Below are positions 15,277 through 23,770 of a stretch of 64,000 bases of DNA, piece after piece (positions within the stretch are counted from its first letter, which is position 1; the number at the start of each line of letters is the position of its first letter). The DNA comes from Actinoallomurus bryophytorum (GTDB lineage Bacteria; Actinomycetota; Actinomycetes; Streptosporangiales; Streptosporangiaceae), in assembly GCF_006716425.1 (NCBI RefSeq), contig NZ_VFOZ01000001.1, positions 2,790,001 to 2,854,000 on the forward strand. The letters are read 5' to 3'. Position numbers and translations under genes: made by a program. A model generated the notes under the pieces. That model was not told the DNA's origin, did not search any database, and was given only the letters and a program-made list of their open reading frames with translations.

Positions 15277-15308
15277 GTATGCGGTTTTCGATATGCCGGG
15301 GATATGGG
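15277..15308. promoter_or_regulatory. Candidate operator in front of the truncated Tat/TPR gene
   Basis: GTATGCG, a TTTTCG spacer, then GATATGCC-GGG-GATATGGG. It shares the first 7 bases, the spacer and the 11-bp repeat step with 13361-13392, in the same orientation, and lies 52-83 bp before the ATG at 15360. The best explanation is that the regulator next door once controlled this gene. Confidence 0.55.
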
Positions 15309-15359
15309 CCGGTGGATAGGACGGGTGGCCCAACGGAAACCCACTCGCGGAAAAGGTGG

Positions 15360-15593
15360 ATGTCCATGGTGGAGCTCAACCGGCGGAGGGTCATCGCGGG
15401 GATCGGCCTGGCGGCAGGAACGGCCGCGGTGGCGCCGCTGCTGGGTGCCTCGGCAGGCGCGGCGGCGGAGGCCGGCGACCCGGATGCGCTGTTGAAGGCC
15501 GGCCGGTTCGACGAGGCCGCGCGTGGTTACGAGGAGACCCTGGGGAAGGACCCGGACAACGCGCACGCTCGGGCGCGGCCCCGAGCGTTTTAA
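15360..15593 (+). pseudogene. Truncated Tat-exported TPR protein
   Basis: From the ATG at 15360 (AAAGGTGG just before it) the frame encodes a twin-arginine signal (NRRRVIAGIGLAAGTAAVA, cleavage near SAGAAAEA). One TPR-like helix pair follows (DALLKAGRFDEAARGYEETL, KDPDNAHARA). The frame then hits a stop after ARPRAF. A TPR protein needs several repeats, so about 77 residues is a fragment. The EACC1 gene begins 43 bp later, so the 3' part was probably lost when the conflict pair was inserted. Confidence 0.62.
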
Positions 15594-15636
15594 CGCCACA
15601 ATGAGACCTCGGGCAAGAGAGCCAAGGAGCGCCTTG

Positions 15637-15972
15637 ATGAGCACTGAGTTGCGGATCTACCTTGCCGACGGCAGCGACATCGACTCGTTGCGTGCATGGC
15701 TGGGCGACATACCCAGTGTCACCACCGAGCCGGTGGCCCGGCCGCCGCAACCGGGCGAGCAGGGTGGGGCGTGGGACTTCCTCATGGTGCTGTGCGGCAC
15801 CAACGGCGCGGTCCACTTCGCCCTCCAAGCGCTGACCACCTGGATAGAGTCGAAAGAAACCTCCGCTCGGGTAAAGCATGGCGACATTGAGATCAAGTTG
15901 CGCGGGCCCGACTCCGAGGCGATCGCGCGCATGATGGAAGCGATCAACCCGGCGGCCCAGAACGAAACATGA
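15637..15972 (+). CDS. Effector-associated constant component 1 (EACC1)
   Basis: A 111-residue protein: ELRIYLADGSDIDSLRAWLG at the N-terminus, a central GGAWDFLMVLCGTNGAVHFA strand-helix pair and C-terminal VKHGDIEIKLRG. This is the small alpha/beta EACC1 family, defined by its constant association with caspase, trypsin-like or NTPase effectors in bacterial conflict systems. The ATG at 15637 follows AAGGAG. Its stop overlaps the caspase start (ATGA), so the two are translated as a unit. It is presumed to help recruit or regulate the effector. Confidence 0.8.
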   Translation: MSTELRIYLADGSDIDSLRAWLGDIPSVTTEPVARPPQPGEQGGAWDFLMVLCGTNGAVHFALQALTTWIESKETSARVKHGDIEIKLRGPDSEAIARMMEAINPAAQNET

Positions 15973-17231
15973 GCACCATCGACTTTTCTCGATCGCGGGC
16001 GATCCTCGTCGGTACCGCCCACTACGACCGCGGCCTCACCGAGATGCCGGCGGCGCTCAACAGTCTTAACGCCATGTGGAATCGACTGACCGGGCCTTTG
16101 TGCGGCTGGCCGCCTTCTCGCATCACCGTATTCAAGAACAAGACCACCCGCGACGGCCTCACCGCAGAAATCGCCGAGCTCATCCACGACACCAAAGACG
16201 TACTGTTGTTCTACTACGTCGGGCACGGGCAACTCCTCGACGGCGAGCATCTGGGGCTGGCCCTGGTCGACACCCTCCCCACCCCTTACATGCGCTCCTC
16301 CACGTCCCTGCGTTTGGATGACGTGCGCACCCAACTCAAGCACCGGTGCACGGCTCGGGTGAAGCTCGTCATTCTGGACTGCTGTTACTCCGGTCTGGCG
16401 ACCAGGAACACCCAGGGGACAGGCCTGGCCGACCAGGTCCAGATCGCCTCCAAAGTCGAAGGTGCCTACACCCTCACCGCCTCGCGCGCATCACAACAGG
16501 CGATCTATGAGGATGGCCCGGCCGGGCTGACCTATTTCACCAAGGTATTCACCGACGTGGTGCGCGACGGCATCCCCGGCAAAGGCGCAGAGCTGACTCT
16601 GAAGGACATCCACAAGGAGGTCAGCACCCGCTTTCTGCGTCTGGACTTCCCCGATCACCAGATCCGGCCCGAGCCGAGCGTGCTGGTCGTGGACACCGCC
16701 GAGGAGTTCGCCTTCGCCCGCAACGCCGCGGCACTGACGACGGACCCTCCCACAGAGCCTGACACACCGCCCGAACCTCTCCAGCCTCCGCCGGACGACG
16801 AGCCGATCCTGAAAGTCGACGAACTGGCGCGGCTTTCCCAGAGCGCACGGCCCAAGGACAGAACTCGCGCTTACCGCGCGCTGATCAACGAGGTCGCGAC
16901 CGGAAAGGTCAGCCCCGAAACCTTCGCCGGTATCAACACCCCCACCACCACAGAGCGCCGGCCCCGGCGACAGGCCGGCAAGGCTCGTGATGGGGACTTC
17001 GCGCCTTCGGAACGAAGACGATGGCCATTGGTGCTCAGGGCCGTCATCGAGATCGCCGCCGGCGTGGTGCTGGCCATCATGACCTGGCTGAGCTTCACCG
17101 ATCCGTATCGCAATGCCGAACCGTCGGCGTTCGAGATCGCCGTCGGTATGGCGTTCGGCTCGATGTTCGCCGTGGTGGCCATCATCATGGCGATCGATGC
17201 GGTGGTACGTCTGCGAAAGACACGACGATGA
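15969..17231 (+). CDS. Caspase, EACC1-associated type, with two C-terminal membrane helices
   Basis: 420 residues. The N-terminal ~250 are a caspase-like (peptidase C14) domain with catalytic His at about 86 (FYYVGHGQ) and catalytic Cys at about 139 (VILDCCYSG). A Pro-rich linker and a short helical segment (KVDELARLSQSARPKDRTRA) follow. Two transmembrane helices (about 359-378 and 387-412) place the peptidase at the inner membrane face. With EACC1 it forms a predicted abortive-infection or self-killing module: activation would cleave cell proteins. No fused effector-associated domain of the usual large type and no NTPase is encoded next to it. Confidence 0.9.
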   Translation: MSTIDFSRSRAILVGTAHYDRGLTEMPAALNSLNAMWNRLTGPLCGWPPSRITVFKNKTTRDGLTAEIAELIHDTKDVLLFYYVGHGQLLDGEHLGLALVDTLPTPYMRSSTSLRLDDVRTQLKHRCTARVKLVILDCCYSGLATRNTQGTGLADQVQIASKVEGAYTLTASRASQQAIYEDGPAGLTYFTKVFTDVVRDGIPGKGAELTLKDIHKEVSTRFLRLDFPDHQIRPEPSVLVVDTAEEFAFARNAAALTTDPPTEPDTPPEPLQPPPDDEPILKVDELARLSQSARPKDRTRAYRALINEVATGKVSPETFAGINTPTTTERRPRRQAGKARDGDFAPSERRRWPLVLRAVIEIAAGVVLAIMTWLSFTDPYRNAEPSAFEIAVGMAFGSMFAVVAIIMAIDAVVRLRKTRR

Positions 17232-17301
17232 ACAGGCCGGGGCAGGAGCCGGGCTCAACCGGCCTGCTCGGCAGGTCATGGACCCGCCGAGCAGGGAACG
17301 G

Positions 17302-18504
17302 CTACGCGTTCGCGAGCGCCTCGGTGGGCGGCATCCCGGCGGCCCGCATGGCGGGATAGAACCCGGCCAGGCCGCCGATGACCAGGGTGGCGCCCACCCC
17401 GCCGGCCATCGCCCAGAACGGCACCACGGTCGTCCAGTCCTGGTAGGTCGCGAAGACCGCGGTGATGCCGACGCCGAGGACGACACCGCCCACCCCGCCG
17501 AGCAACGAGAGCAGCAGCGCCTCGGACAGGAACTGCGTGCGGATCTGGCCGCGGGTGGCGCCGAGCGAGCGGCGCAGGCCGATCTCCGACCGGCGCTCCA
17601 GCACCGAGATGACCATCGTGTTGGCCACCCCGACCCCGCCGACCAGCAGCGCCACGGCGCCGAGGCCGAGCAGCAGGCCGCTGAGCGTCTTCTCGGTCTC
17701 CTGCTTCGCCGCCAGCGCGTCCGAAGGCCGCGAGACGTCGACCTCGCCGGGGTCTTCTGGGTTGGCGGTGGGGCCGAGCAGCGGTTGCACGGTCGTCACG
17801 GCACTCTCGTGGGCACGGGTGTAGATGGTCGTCGGGTAGCCGTCGAAGTTCAGGTCCGCCTCCGCCACCGGCCACCCGACGATGGCGCCGTTGTCCAGAT
17901 CGGGGACGAGCTCGCTGGGAGCGAGGATGCCCACCACCGTGAACCACCGGCCGCCGAGCCACACCAGCGAGTCGGTGCCGGCCTGGGACACGGCCAGGCG
18001 GTTCGCCGCCGCCCAGCCGAGCACGACGGCCGGGTAGCGTTCGTTCGCCGCGGTGAGCCAGCCGCCCGTGACCACCCGCGACCTGACCACCGCCGGCAGA
18101 TCCGTACGGGCCGCGTAGACCACGATGCCGCCGGTCTGCTCCGCCGCTATGTGATCGTTGCGGTAGACCCGGGCGTCCGTCCTGCCGACGGCGGAGACCG
18201 TCTCGACGCCGGGCATCGCGGCGATCATGCCGACCGCGGTGGCCGGCAGGTGCACGCTCTGGTCGCCGAGCGACTGGCCGGGCGCCACGGTCAGCAGGTT
18301 GGTGCCGAGTGCGCTGAGCTGCCGGTCCAGCTCGTTCGTCGACGACGCGGAGATGCCCACCACGCCGACCATCGCCGCGATGCCGATGGCGATGCCCAGC
18401 GCCGACAGGAACACCCGCACGGGCCGCGACCGCAGGCCGTACCCGCCCACCCGTACGACGTCCGCCGGCCACATCCGGGCCGGCTTGAGTCGCCGCTCGC
18501 TCAT
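17302..18504 (-). CDS. MacB/FtsX-type ABC transporter permease (module 2)
   Basis: 400 residues, the same length and plan as the permease at 9732-10934: an N-terminal helix, a large MacB-like outer domain, the SVLERRSEIGLRRSLGATR coupling loop and three C-terminal helices. The VDVSRPSDAL segment before the second helix is shared with its paralogue. It overlaps its ATPase gene by 4 bp and is the last gene of a six-gene operon. Its stop faces the convergent caspase gene with a 70-bp gap. Confidence 0.93.
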   Translation of the reverse strand: MSERRLKPARMWPADVVRVGGYGLRSRPVRVFLSALGIAIGIAAMVGVVGISASSTNELDRQLSALGTNLLTVAPGQSLGDQSVHLPATAVGMIAAMPGVETVSAVGRTDARVYRNDHIAAEQTGGIVVYAARTDLPAVVRSRVVTGGWLTAANERYPAVVLGWAAANRLAVSQAGTDSLVWLGGRWFTVVGILAPSELVPDLDNGAIVGWPVAEADLNFDGYPTTIYTRAHESAVTTVQPLLGPTANPEDPGEVDVSRPSDALAAKQETEKTLSGLLLGLGAVALLVGGVGVANTMVISVLERRSEIGLRRSLGATRGQIRTQFLSEALLLSLLGGVGGVVLGVGITAVFATYQDWTTVVPFWAMAGGVGATLVIGGLAGFYPAMRAAGMPPTEALANA

Positions 18505-19247
18505 GAGGCCTCCTTCGTCGCAGGAGGGACCGAACGCGCCGTACTTTCGATCCGCCCCACCTCTCCGACTCGTGGCGCGGCCGTGTCGTGCTCGACGCGG
18601 CCGTCCTTGAGCCGGACCTCGCGGGGCAGGGAGGCCGCGATGTCCCGGTCATGCGTGATGACCACGACCGTCGTTCCGCCCTCGTGCAGCTCGCGCAGCA
18701 ACTCCATGACGATCGTGCCGGACCCCGAGTCGAGGTTGCCGGTCGGCTCGTCGGCCATCAGCAGCGGCGGGTCGCCGAGCACCGCCCGCGCGATGGCCAC
18801 CCGCTGCTGCTCGCCGCCGGAGAGCTGGTGCTGCAGGTGCAGCATCCGGTGCCCGAGGCCGACCCGGCGCAGCGCCCGCTCGGCCGCCTGGCGGCGGTGG
18901 GCGCGCGGCTTACCGCTGTAGAGCAGGCCGTCCGCCACGATGTCGATCGCGGGCACACCCCGCGCGAGGTGGAACTGCTGGAAGACGAACCCGATGGTCC
19001 TGGCCCGCAACGCCGACAGCTCCCGGTCGCCGAGGGCGCCGACGTCGTACCCGTCGATGCGCAGGGTCCCCGACGTCGGCCGGTCGAGGGTGCCCATGAT
19101 GTTGAGCATGGTCGACTTGCCGGAGCCCGACGGGCCGACGATGGCGAGCATCTCGCCGCGCTCGATCAGCAGGTCCGCGGACCGCAGGGCCGGCACGTCG
19201 CCGTACCGCTTGGACACTCCGGCGAGGTGAACGATGGGCCCGGTCAC
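18501..19247 (-). CDS. ABC transporter ATP-binding protein (module 2)
   Basis: 248 residues with Walker A GPSGSGKST, Q-loop FVFQQFH, signature LSGGEQQR, Walker B LLMADEPTG and the H-loop ITHDRD. MacB/LolD subfamily, paralogous to the ATPase at 10931-11635. A ~30-residue polar C-terminal extension (after RVEHDTAAP) is not present in that copy. Four-base overlaps on both sides tie it to adaptor and permease. Confidence 0.96.
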   Translation of the reverse strand: MTGPIVHLAGVSKRYGDVPALRSADLLIERGEMLAIVGPSGSGKSTMLNIMGTLDRPTSGTLRIDGYDVGALGDRELSALRARTIGFVFQQFHLARGVPAIDIVADGLLYSGKPRAHRRQAAERALRRVGLGHRMLHLQHQLSGGEQQRVAIARAVLGDPPLLMADEPTGNLDSGSGTIVMELLRELHEGGTTVVVITHDRDIAASLPREVRLKDGRVEHDTAAPRVGEVGRIESTARSVPPATKEAS

Positions 19248-20356
19248 TTCGGAACCCCCACGGTCAGTCCCGCGGCGACACCGGCGCCCGAGACCTCCAC
19301 GTAGCTGCCGGTGAACATGCCCGTCTTCACCGGCAGATAGCCGGTGCCGGTGGCACTGACCGCCATCACCGCGTAGCCGCCGCCCGGCCGCGCGACCAGG
19401 GCGTTGATCGGTACGGCGAGCACGCCCTTACGTGCCTCGGCGGCGAGGTCGACCTCGACCTTGGCCACCTGGTAGCGCCCCAGTTTCTTCTGGTCGGTCA
19501 CCGTCAGCTGCACCGGCAGAGTCGCGCCGTCACCCTTCTCCTTCGAGGTCGGCGTGCCGATGTCGGTGACCCGCGCCGCCACGTCGGTGCCGTCGGGCAG
19601 CTCCACGGTCGCCGTGGTGCCCGGCTTGACCAGGTCGGCGTAGTCGGTGTCCAGGTCGACCTTGACGACCCGGGTGGTGCCGGTCCACTTCAGCAGGCCC
19701 CGGGACGCCGGAGCGCCGGGCGCACCGGTGAGCTCCGCGACGCGACGGGCCGCCGAGGCCACCACGGCGTCGCCCGGCCTCACCACGCCGGTCTCGCTCC
19801 GGCCCAGATCGTCCTGCCATCTCTCCACCGCGACGGACGTGGCCGACGTGTACACGTCGTCGACCGTGACGCCGGTGTAGCCGAGGGCGCGCAGGTTCCG
19901 TTCGAGTTGCCTCACGTCGCCGCCCTCGCTGCCGACCGACAGGGTGCGGTAGAGCGGGATGGACCCGTAGAGCAGGGGGACCTTCTCCTGGTCGAGGCGG
20001 TAGACGGTGTCGCCGCGCTTGATGACGTCGCCCTCGTCCGGCAGCCAGGTGACCATGCCCCCGCCGCCCGGCGGTGCCTGCACCGCGGAGAGGTCGCCGT
20101 AGCCCAGGTCTCCGTCGACCCGCTGGGTACGGGTCAGGGTCCTCTTCTCCACCGTGATGGTGGCCGGGGGGCCGGTGAGCGCGACGCTCGCCGGGCTCGT
20201 GCCGTGGCGGCTCAGCAGCCCGGTGGCCACGGCCACGGCGGCCGCAGTGATCACCAGGGCCGGGAGCAGGACCAGCACGCGGCGCGACCGGCGGCGGCGA
20301 TGCGCACGTACGGCCTCGTCCTCCTCCGTCTCCGCCGCCGAGGTCTGGGCTCTCAT
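19244..20356 (-). CDS. Efflux adaptor with peptidoglycan-binding domain (module 2)
   Basis: 370 residues with an Arg-rich cytoplasmic start (HRRRRSRR), a transmembrane helix at about 27-48, HlyD/MacA-like segments around TRTQRVDGDLGYGDL, a peptidoglycan-binding-1-like part (DVRQLERNLRALGYTGVTVD) and barrel-type C-terminal strands. The ATG overlaps the stop of the lipoprotein gene (TAATG). Counterpart of the protein at 11632-12795. Confidence 0.9.
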   Translation of the reverse strand: MRAQTSAAETEEDEAVRAHRRRRSRRVLVLLPALVITAAAVAVATGLLSRHGTSPASVALTGPPATITVEKRTLTRTQRVDGDLGYGDLSAVQAPPGGGGMVTWLPDEGDVIKRGDTVYRLDQEKVPLLYGSIPLYRTLSVGSEGGDVRQLERNLRALGYTGVTVDDVYTSATSVAVERWQDDLGRSETGVVRPGDAVVASAARRVAELTGAPGAPASRGLLKWTGTTRVVKVDLDTDYADLVKPGTTATVELPDGTDVAARVTDIGTPTSKEKGDGATLPVQLTVTDQKKLGRYQVAKVEVDLAAEARKGVLAVPINALVARPGGGYAVMAVSATGTGYLPVKTGMFTGSYVEVSGAGVAAGLTVGVPK

Positions 20357-20874
20357 TACTGGTTCACGACCCGCAGAGAACCGCTCGGGAGACGGGACTG
20401 GCAGGCCCGCCGGGCATTGTCGAACTCCGTGGAGTCCCCCTTGATTCCCGTACCCTGCAGCGTGACCGTGATGGTATTTCCGCTCACATCAGGGTCGGGG
20501 AATGCCGGCAGTTTCGCGCGCATGCATTTCGTCCAGTCCGCGAGCTTCGCCGAATCGATGCTGCCGCCGTTCGGGCCGTCCGCGTCGCCCTGTGGCATCT
20601 TGTCGCGGCATGCCTCCTGTGCCTTCTTCATCTCCGGCGTGTTCATGTTCTTCCCGACGTCGACCCTGACGCCGTCGCCCTGCCGCTGTGGATCGGGGAA
20701 GTTCGGCACACCGTTCGCCCGCATGCATTTTGAGTAGACCAGCGCCTGCTCGAAGGCCCCTCCGTTGGACGAGGGTTTTGCCGGGGATTCATGGCCGCAT
20801 CCGGCGATCAGGGAACCGAGCAGGAATGCGCAGATGATGAACACCGGGCGTCGCTTCTTCGTATTCGTCGACAT
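20356..20874 (-). CDS. Lipoprotein with CMR/FPDP repeats (module 2)
   Basis: 172 residues with a lipobox (GSLIAGCGH) and two repeats: YSKCMRANGVPNFPDPQ with TPEMKKAQEACR, then WTKCMRAKLPAFPDPD with FDNARRACQ. It is the counterpart of the lipoprotein at 12785-13282 but has diverged strongly outside the motifs. It follows the kinase gene by 25 bp, so the whole module reads as one operon from 22720 to 17302. Confidence 0.86.
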   Translation of the reverse strand: MSTNTKKRRPVFIICAFLLGSLIAGCGHESPAKPSSNGGAFEQALVYSKCMRANGVPNFPDPQRQGDGVRVDVGKNMNTPEMKKAQEACRDKMPQGDADGPNGGSIDSAKLADWTKCMRAKLPAFPDPDVSGNTITVTLQGTGIKGDSTEFDNARRACQSRLPSGSLRVVNQ

Positions 20875-20899
20875 GCGTTCTGTTCTACGCTTCGACCGG

Positions 20900-22048
20900 T
20901 CACACGACGGGCACAGAAAACGCCTCTTCAGCCGGGAAGAGCACCCTGATCGCGAGACCGCCCGCCGGCAGGGCGCGTACGGTCAGGTCCGCCGAATGGG
21001 CTGCGGCGATCGACTGGACAATGGACAGCCCGAGGCCGTGATGACCGTCGTCGGCCGTACGGTCGAGCCGCTGGAAGGGGCTGAGCAGCCGGTCCACCAT
21101 CTCCGGCGGGACGGACGGCCCGGTGTTGGTCACCGACAGAAAGGCGCGCGCGCCCTCCGTACCCGTCGTCACCTCCACCCGGCCGTCGGGGACGTTGTAA
21201 CTCATCGCGTTGTCGACAAGGTTGGTCACCAGGCACTCGACCAGAGCGGCGGCGCCGGTGACCCGCGCGGGCCGTACCTCCGCCGCGACGGCCAGGTCCT
21301 GTCGTCGGGCTTCCGGCTCGGCGGCTCGCAGCACGTCGACGGTCAGCCCGGACAGGTCGACGTTCTCCAGGTCGTCGTCCAGGCCGCGCTCGCTGGTCGC
21401 CAGGACGAGCAGCGATTCGAGGAGCCGGGCCTGCTGCTCACTGACGACCATCAGCTGTTCGAACTGCGCACGGAACGAGTTCGCCGTCGCGTCCGGGTCG
21501 ATGACGGCCTCCTCCAGCAGGGCGTGCTCCAGCGTCAGCGGCGTACGCAACTCGTGCGCCGCGTTGGCGACGAACCGCTTGTGCGAGTCGAGCGCCGCCT
21601 CCAGGCGGCCGAGCAGCCCGTCGATGGTGTCCGAGAGGTTCTTGAGCTCGTCGCGCGGCCCGGTGACGGCCAGTCGCTCGTGCACATTGCGCGCCGAGAT
21701 GCGCTGGACGCTGTCCGTCATGGTCTGCAGCGGCCGCAGCACGCGCCCGGCCACCAGCCAGCCGAGCGCGGTCGCGATGACCGCCGTGAGGGCGAGCGCC
21801 ACACACGACTGCACGAGCAGCTGATGCATGACCTGCTGCTGGACGGCGTGCTGCTGGAAGACGCTGACGCTCTGTTCGCCGGACGGCGAGATCCGGTGTG
21901 TGGAGGACACGGTGTTCGTCCCGCTGTTCCCGACCAGAAGATAGGTGATGGCCAGCAGACCGGCGCCGGAGAGCAGGAAGAGCACGCCGTACAGGAGGGT
22001 GAGCCGCAGCCGGACCCGCATGCCGGAGAGCCGGGACGTCAGGCCCAT
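20900..22048 (-). CDS. Two-component sensor histidine kinase (module 2)
   Basis: 382 residues from the ATG at 22048, which follows AGAGGA; a GTG at 22066 is an in-frame alternative. Two transmembrane helices (about 15-38 and 80-102) flank a ~40-residue outer loop rich in Gln and Ser. HAMP, the phosphoacceptor NAAHELRTPL (His about 165) and HATPase_c with GLGLSIV follow. It has the same architecture as the module 1 kinase but a different loop, suggesting a different inducer. Confidence 0.93.
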   Translation of the reverse strand: MGLTSRLSGMRVRLRLTLLYGVLFLLSGAGLLAITYLLVGNSGTNTVSSTHRISPSGEQSVSVFQQHAVQQQVMHQLLVQSCVALALTAVIATALGWLVAGRVLRPLQTMTDSVQRISARNVHERLAVTGPRDELKNLSDTIDGLLGRLEAALDSHKRFVANAAHELRTPLTLEHALLEEAVIDPDATANSFRAQFEQLMVVSEQQARLLESLLVLATSERGLDDDLENVDLSGLTVDVLRAAEPEARRQDLAVAAEVRPARVTGAAALVECLVTNLVDNAMSYNVPDGRVEVTTGTEGARAFLSVTNTGPSVPPEMVDRLLSPFQRLDRTADDGHHGLGLSIVQSIAAAHSADLTVRALPAGGLAIRVLFPAEEAFSVPVV

Positions 22049-22066
22049 GAGGATTCCTCTTTCCAC

Positions 22067-22720
22067 TCAGATCCGGTAACCGGCCCGGGGAACGGTCTCG
22101 ATGACGGGCGGCTCGCCGAGTTTGGACCGCAGGCGGTTCATGGTGGCCTTCACCGTCGTCGTGAACGGGTCGGTGGCCTCGTCCCACACGCGTTCCAGCA
22201 GTTCCTCGGCGGAGACCACCCGCCCCTGCGCGGCGAGCAGGTACTCGAGGACGGCCAGCTCCTTCGGGTTGAGCGCCAGCCGCGCCCCGGCCCTGGTGGC
22301 GACCCGCTGGGCCGGGTCCAGCGCCAGGTCACCGTGGGCCAGGACGGGCGGTACGGCGGGCTGGGTACGCCGGCCGAGCGCGCGGACGCGGGCCACCAGC
22401 TCGGGATAGGCGAACGGCTTCGGCAGGTAGTCGTCCGCGCCGATGGTGAGGCCCTGCACCCGGTCGGCGATGGTGCCGGCCGCGGTCAGCATGAGCACCC
22501 GCGTGCGCAGCGGCTCCCGCATCAGCAGGCGGCACACCTCGTCGCCTGGCACACCCGGCAGATCCCGGTCGAGGACGACCACGTCGTAGTCCACCTCGGC
22601 GGTGCGGTCGAGCGCCGTCCTCCCGTCGTACGCGACGTCGACCGCCATGCCCTCGCGCCGCAGAACCCGCGCCACCGAATCGGCGAGCCGGGCGTGATCT
22701 TCGACCACCAGGACTCTCAT
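22067..22720 (-). CDS. OmpR-family response regulator (module 2)
   Basis: 217 residues: receiver with VEDH, phosphoacceptor Asp51 (VLDRDLPG) and LPKPFA, then a winged-helix domain ending VPRAGYRI. It is paralogous to the regulator at 14531-15205. The recognition-helix regions differ (RITVSALRKRLGE versus KATMNRLRSKLGE), and I do not find the ATACGCC repeats upstream of this operon, so the two systems probably recognise different sites. Confidence 0.95.
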   Translation of the reverse strand: MRVLVVEDHARLADSVARVLRREGMAVDVAYDGRTALDRTAEVDYDVVVLDRDLPGVPGDEVCRLLMREPLRTRVLMLTAAGTIADRVQGLTIGADDYLPKPFAYPELVARVRALGRRTQPAVPPVLAHGDLALDPAQRVATRAGARLALNPKELAVLEYLLAAQGRVVSAEELLERVWDEATDPFTTTVKATMNRLRSKLGEPPVIETVPRAGYRI

Positions 22721-22811
22721 CCGTCTCCCCCCGGCATCCGGGACAGCCTACGAATGAGATGGTCACATGGCCGTCACAGCGACACACCCGGCTGTACGGC
22801 GGTCCGGCCGC

Positions 22812-23630
22812 CTACAGCACGGGGTTCAGTGGCGTCCGGGGGATCCGGCCGACCTCAGCGCCGGGCATCCAGTCGCGATCGCCGGCCTGGCGGTCGTTGG
22901 CGGGCTCGGCGACCCGGATGTCGGCGTCCATGTAGATCACTGTCATCACGCGGCGCGGCGCCGTGCCGCGGTTCGGGCCCGCGTGGTGGAAGGTCCAGCC
23001 ACGGTGGAAACTGGCGTCGCCGAGGGCGAACGGCTCGACGACGTCCTCGAAGTCCTGCTCGGCCACGGCCTGCCTCAGCCGTGCCTCGGACTCATCCGAG
23101 ATGGGGAGGTCGCGGCCGCAGGAATAGTTGTGGCTGCCGCGGGCGAAGGCCAGCGGTCCCATGTCGAGCGGGGTCTCCTGGAGCGGCAGCCAGATCGTTA
23201 CGCAGCGGTCGGACGACAGCGGCCAGTAGTACTGGTCGGCGTGCCAGGGGGTGATGCCGCCGCTGGGCTCCTTGTACAGGGCCTGGTCGTGGTAGAGGCG
23301 CACGGCGTGCACGCCGAGGAGCGCGGCCGCGATGCCGGCGAGCCGGCGCGAGAACACCAGGCGCTTGACCCTCGCGTTCTCCCGCCACAGATTCGTCACC
23401 TGCAAGAACGCCCTGCCGTACGTGTCGCGCTCGGCCAGCGGCAGGTGCTGGGTGTTCAGCCGGATCACCTCGGAGGTGATCGTCGGCTCGTACCGTGCGA
23501 TCGTCTCCGGACCCAGCACGCCGGAGAGGTGGATGAAGCCGTCGCGGTTGAAGTCGGCGTTCGCTGTCGGGGCCAGTCCCTCGTACGGGATGTCCAACTC
23601 GCAGGCTGGTGTTTCCGGCATCGCGGTCAT
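22812..23630 (-). CDS. Phytanoyl-CoA dioxygenase (PhyH) family protein
   Basis: 272 residues from the ATG at 23630, preceded by GAGGAG; the open frame extends to 23714 without support. Jelly-roll Fe(II)/2-oxoglutarate oxygenase: the facial triad is His-x-Asp in TPWHADQYYW and the distal His in RGWTFHHAGPN, and a 2-oxoglutarate-binding Arg is plausible in RRVMTVIYMD. Such enzymes hydroxylate small substrates, including natural-product intermediates and osmolytes. The substrate is not predictable. It is divergent from the AraC regulator, which may control it. Confidence 0.9.
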   Translation of the reverse strand: MTAMPETPACELDIPYEGLAPTANADFNRDGFIHLSGVLGPETIARYEPTITSEVIRLNTQHLPLAERDTYGRAFLQVTNLWRENARVKRLVFSRRLAGIAAALLGVHAVRLYHDQALYKEPSGGITPWHADQYYWPLSSDRCVTIWLPLQETPLDMGPLAFARGSHNYSCGRDLPISDESEARLRQAVAEQDFEDVVEPFALGDASFHRGWTFHHAGPNRGTAPRRVMTVIYMDADIRVAEPANDRQAGDRDWMPGAEVGRIPRTPLNPVL

Positions 23631-23770
23631 GTCGCCATGCTCCTCATACGTCCGGGGGCGGAGTCTCCACCGTCGCAGGGCGGGACCTGCGCATGCCACA
23701 TCGCTGTTACCCACTTCCGGTACTCAGTTGACACTCATGCCTGTAGCGGAGCCGCGACTAGGATGCCTGC

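Noticed and set aside
16491-17486. Minus-strand open frame opposite the caspase gene
   Set aside because: The plus strand has the caspase domain and membrane helices; the antisense translation is low-complexity.
20765-23254. 829-codon plus-strand open frame over the kinase/regulator of module 2
   Set aside because: Antisense shadow: Arg/His/Gly-rich translation without any domain, opposite clearly recognisable proteins.
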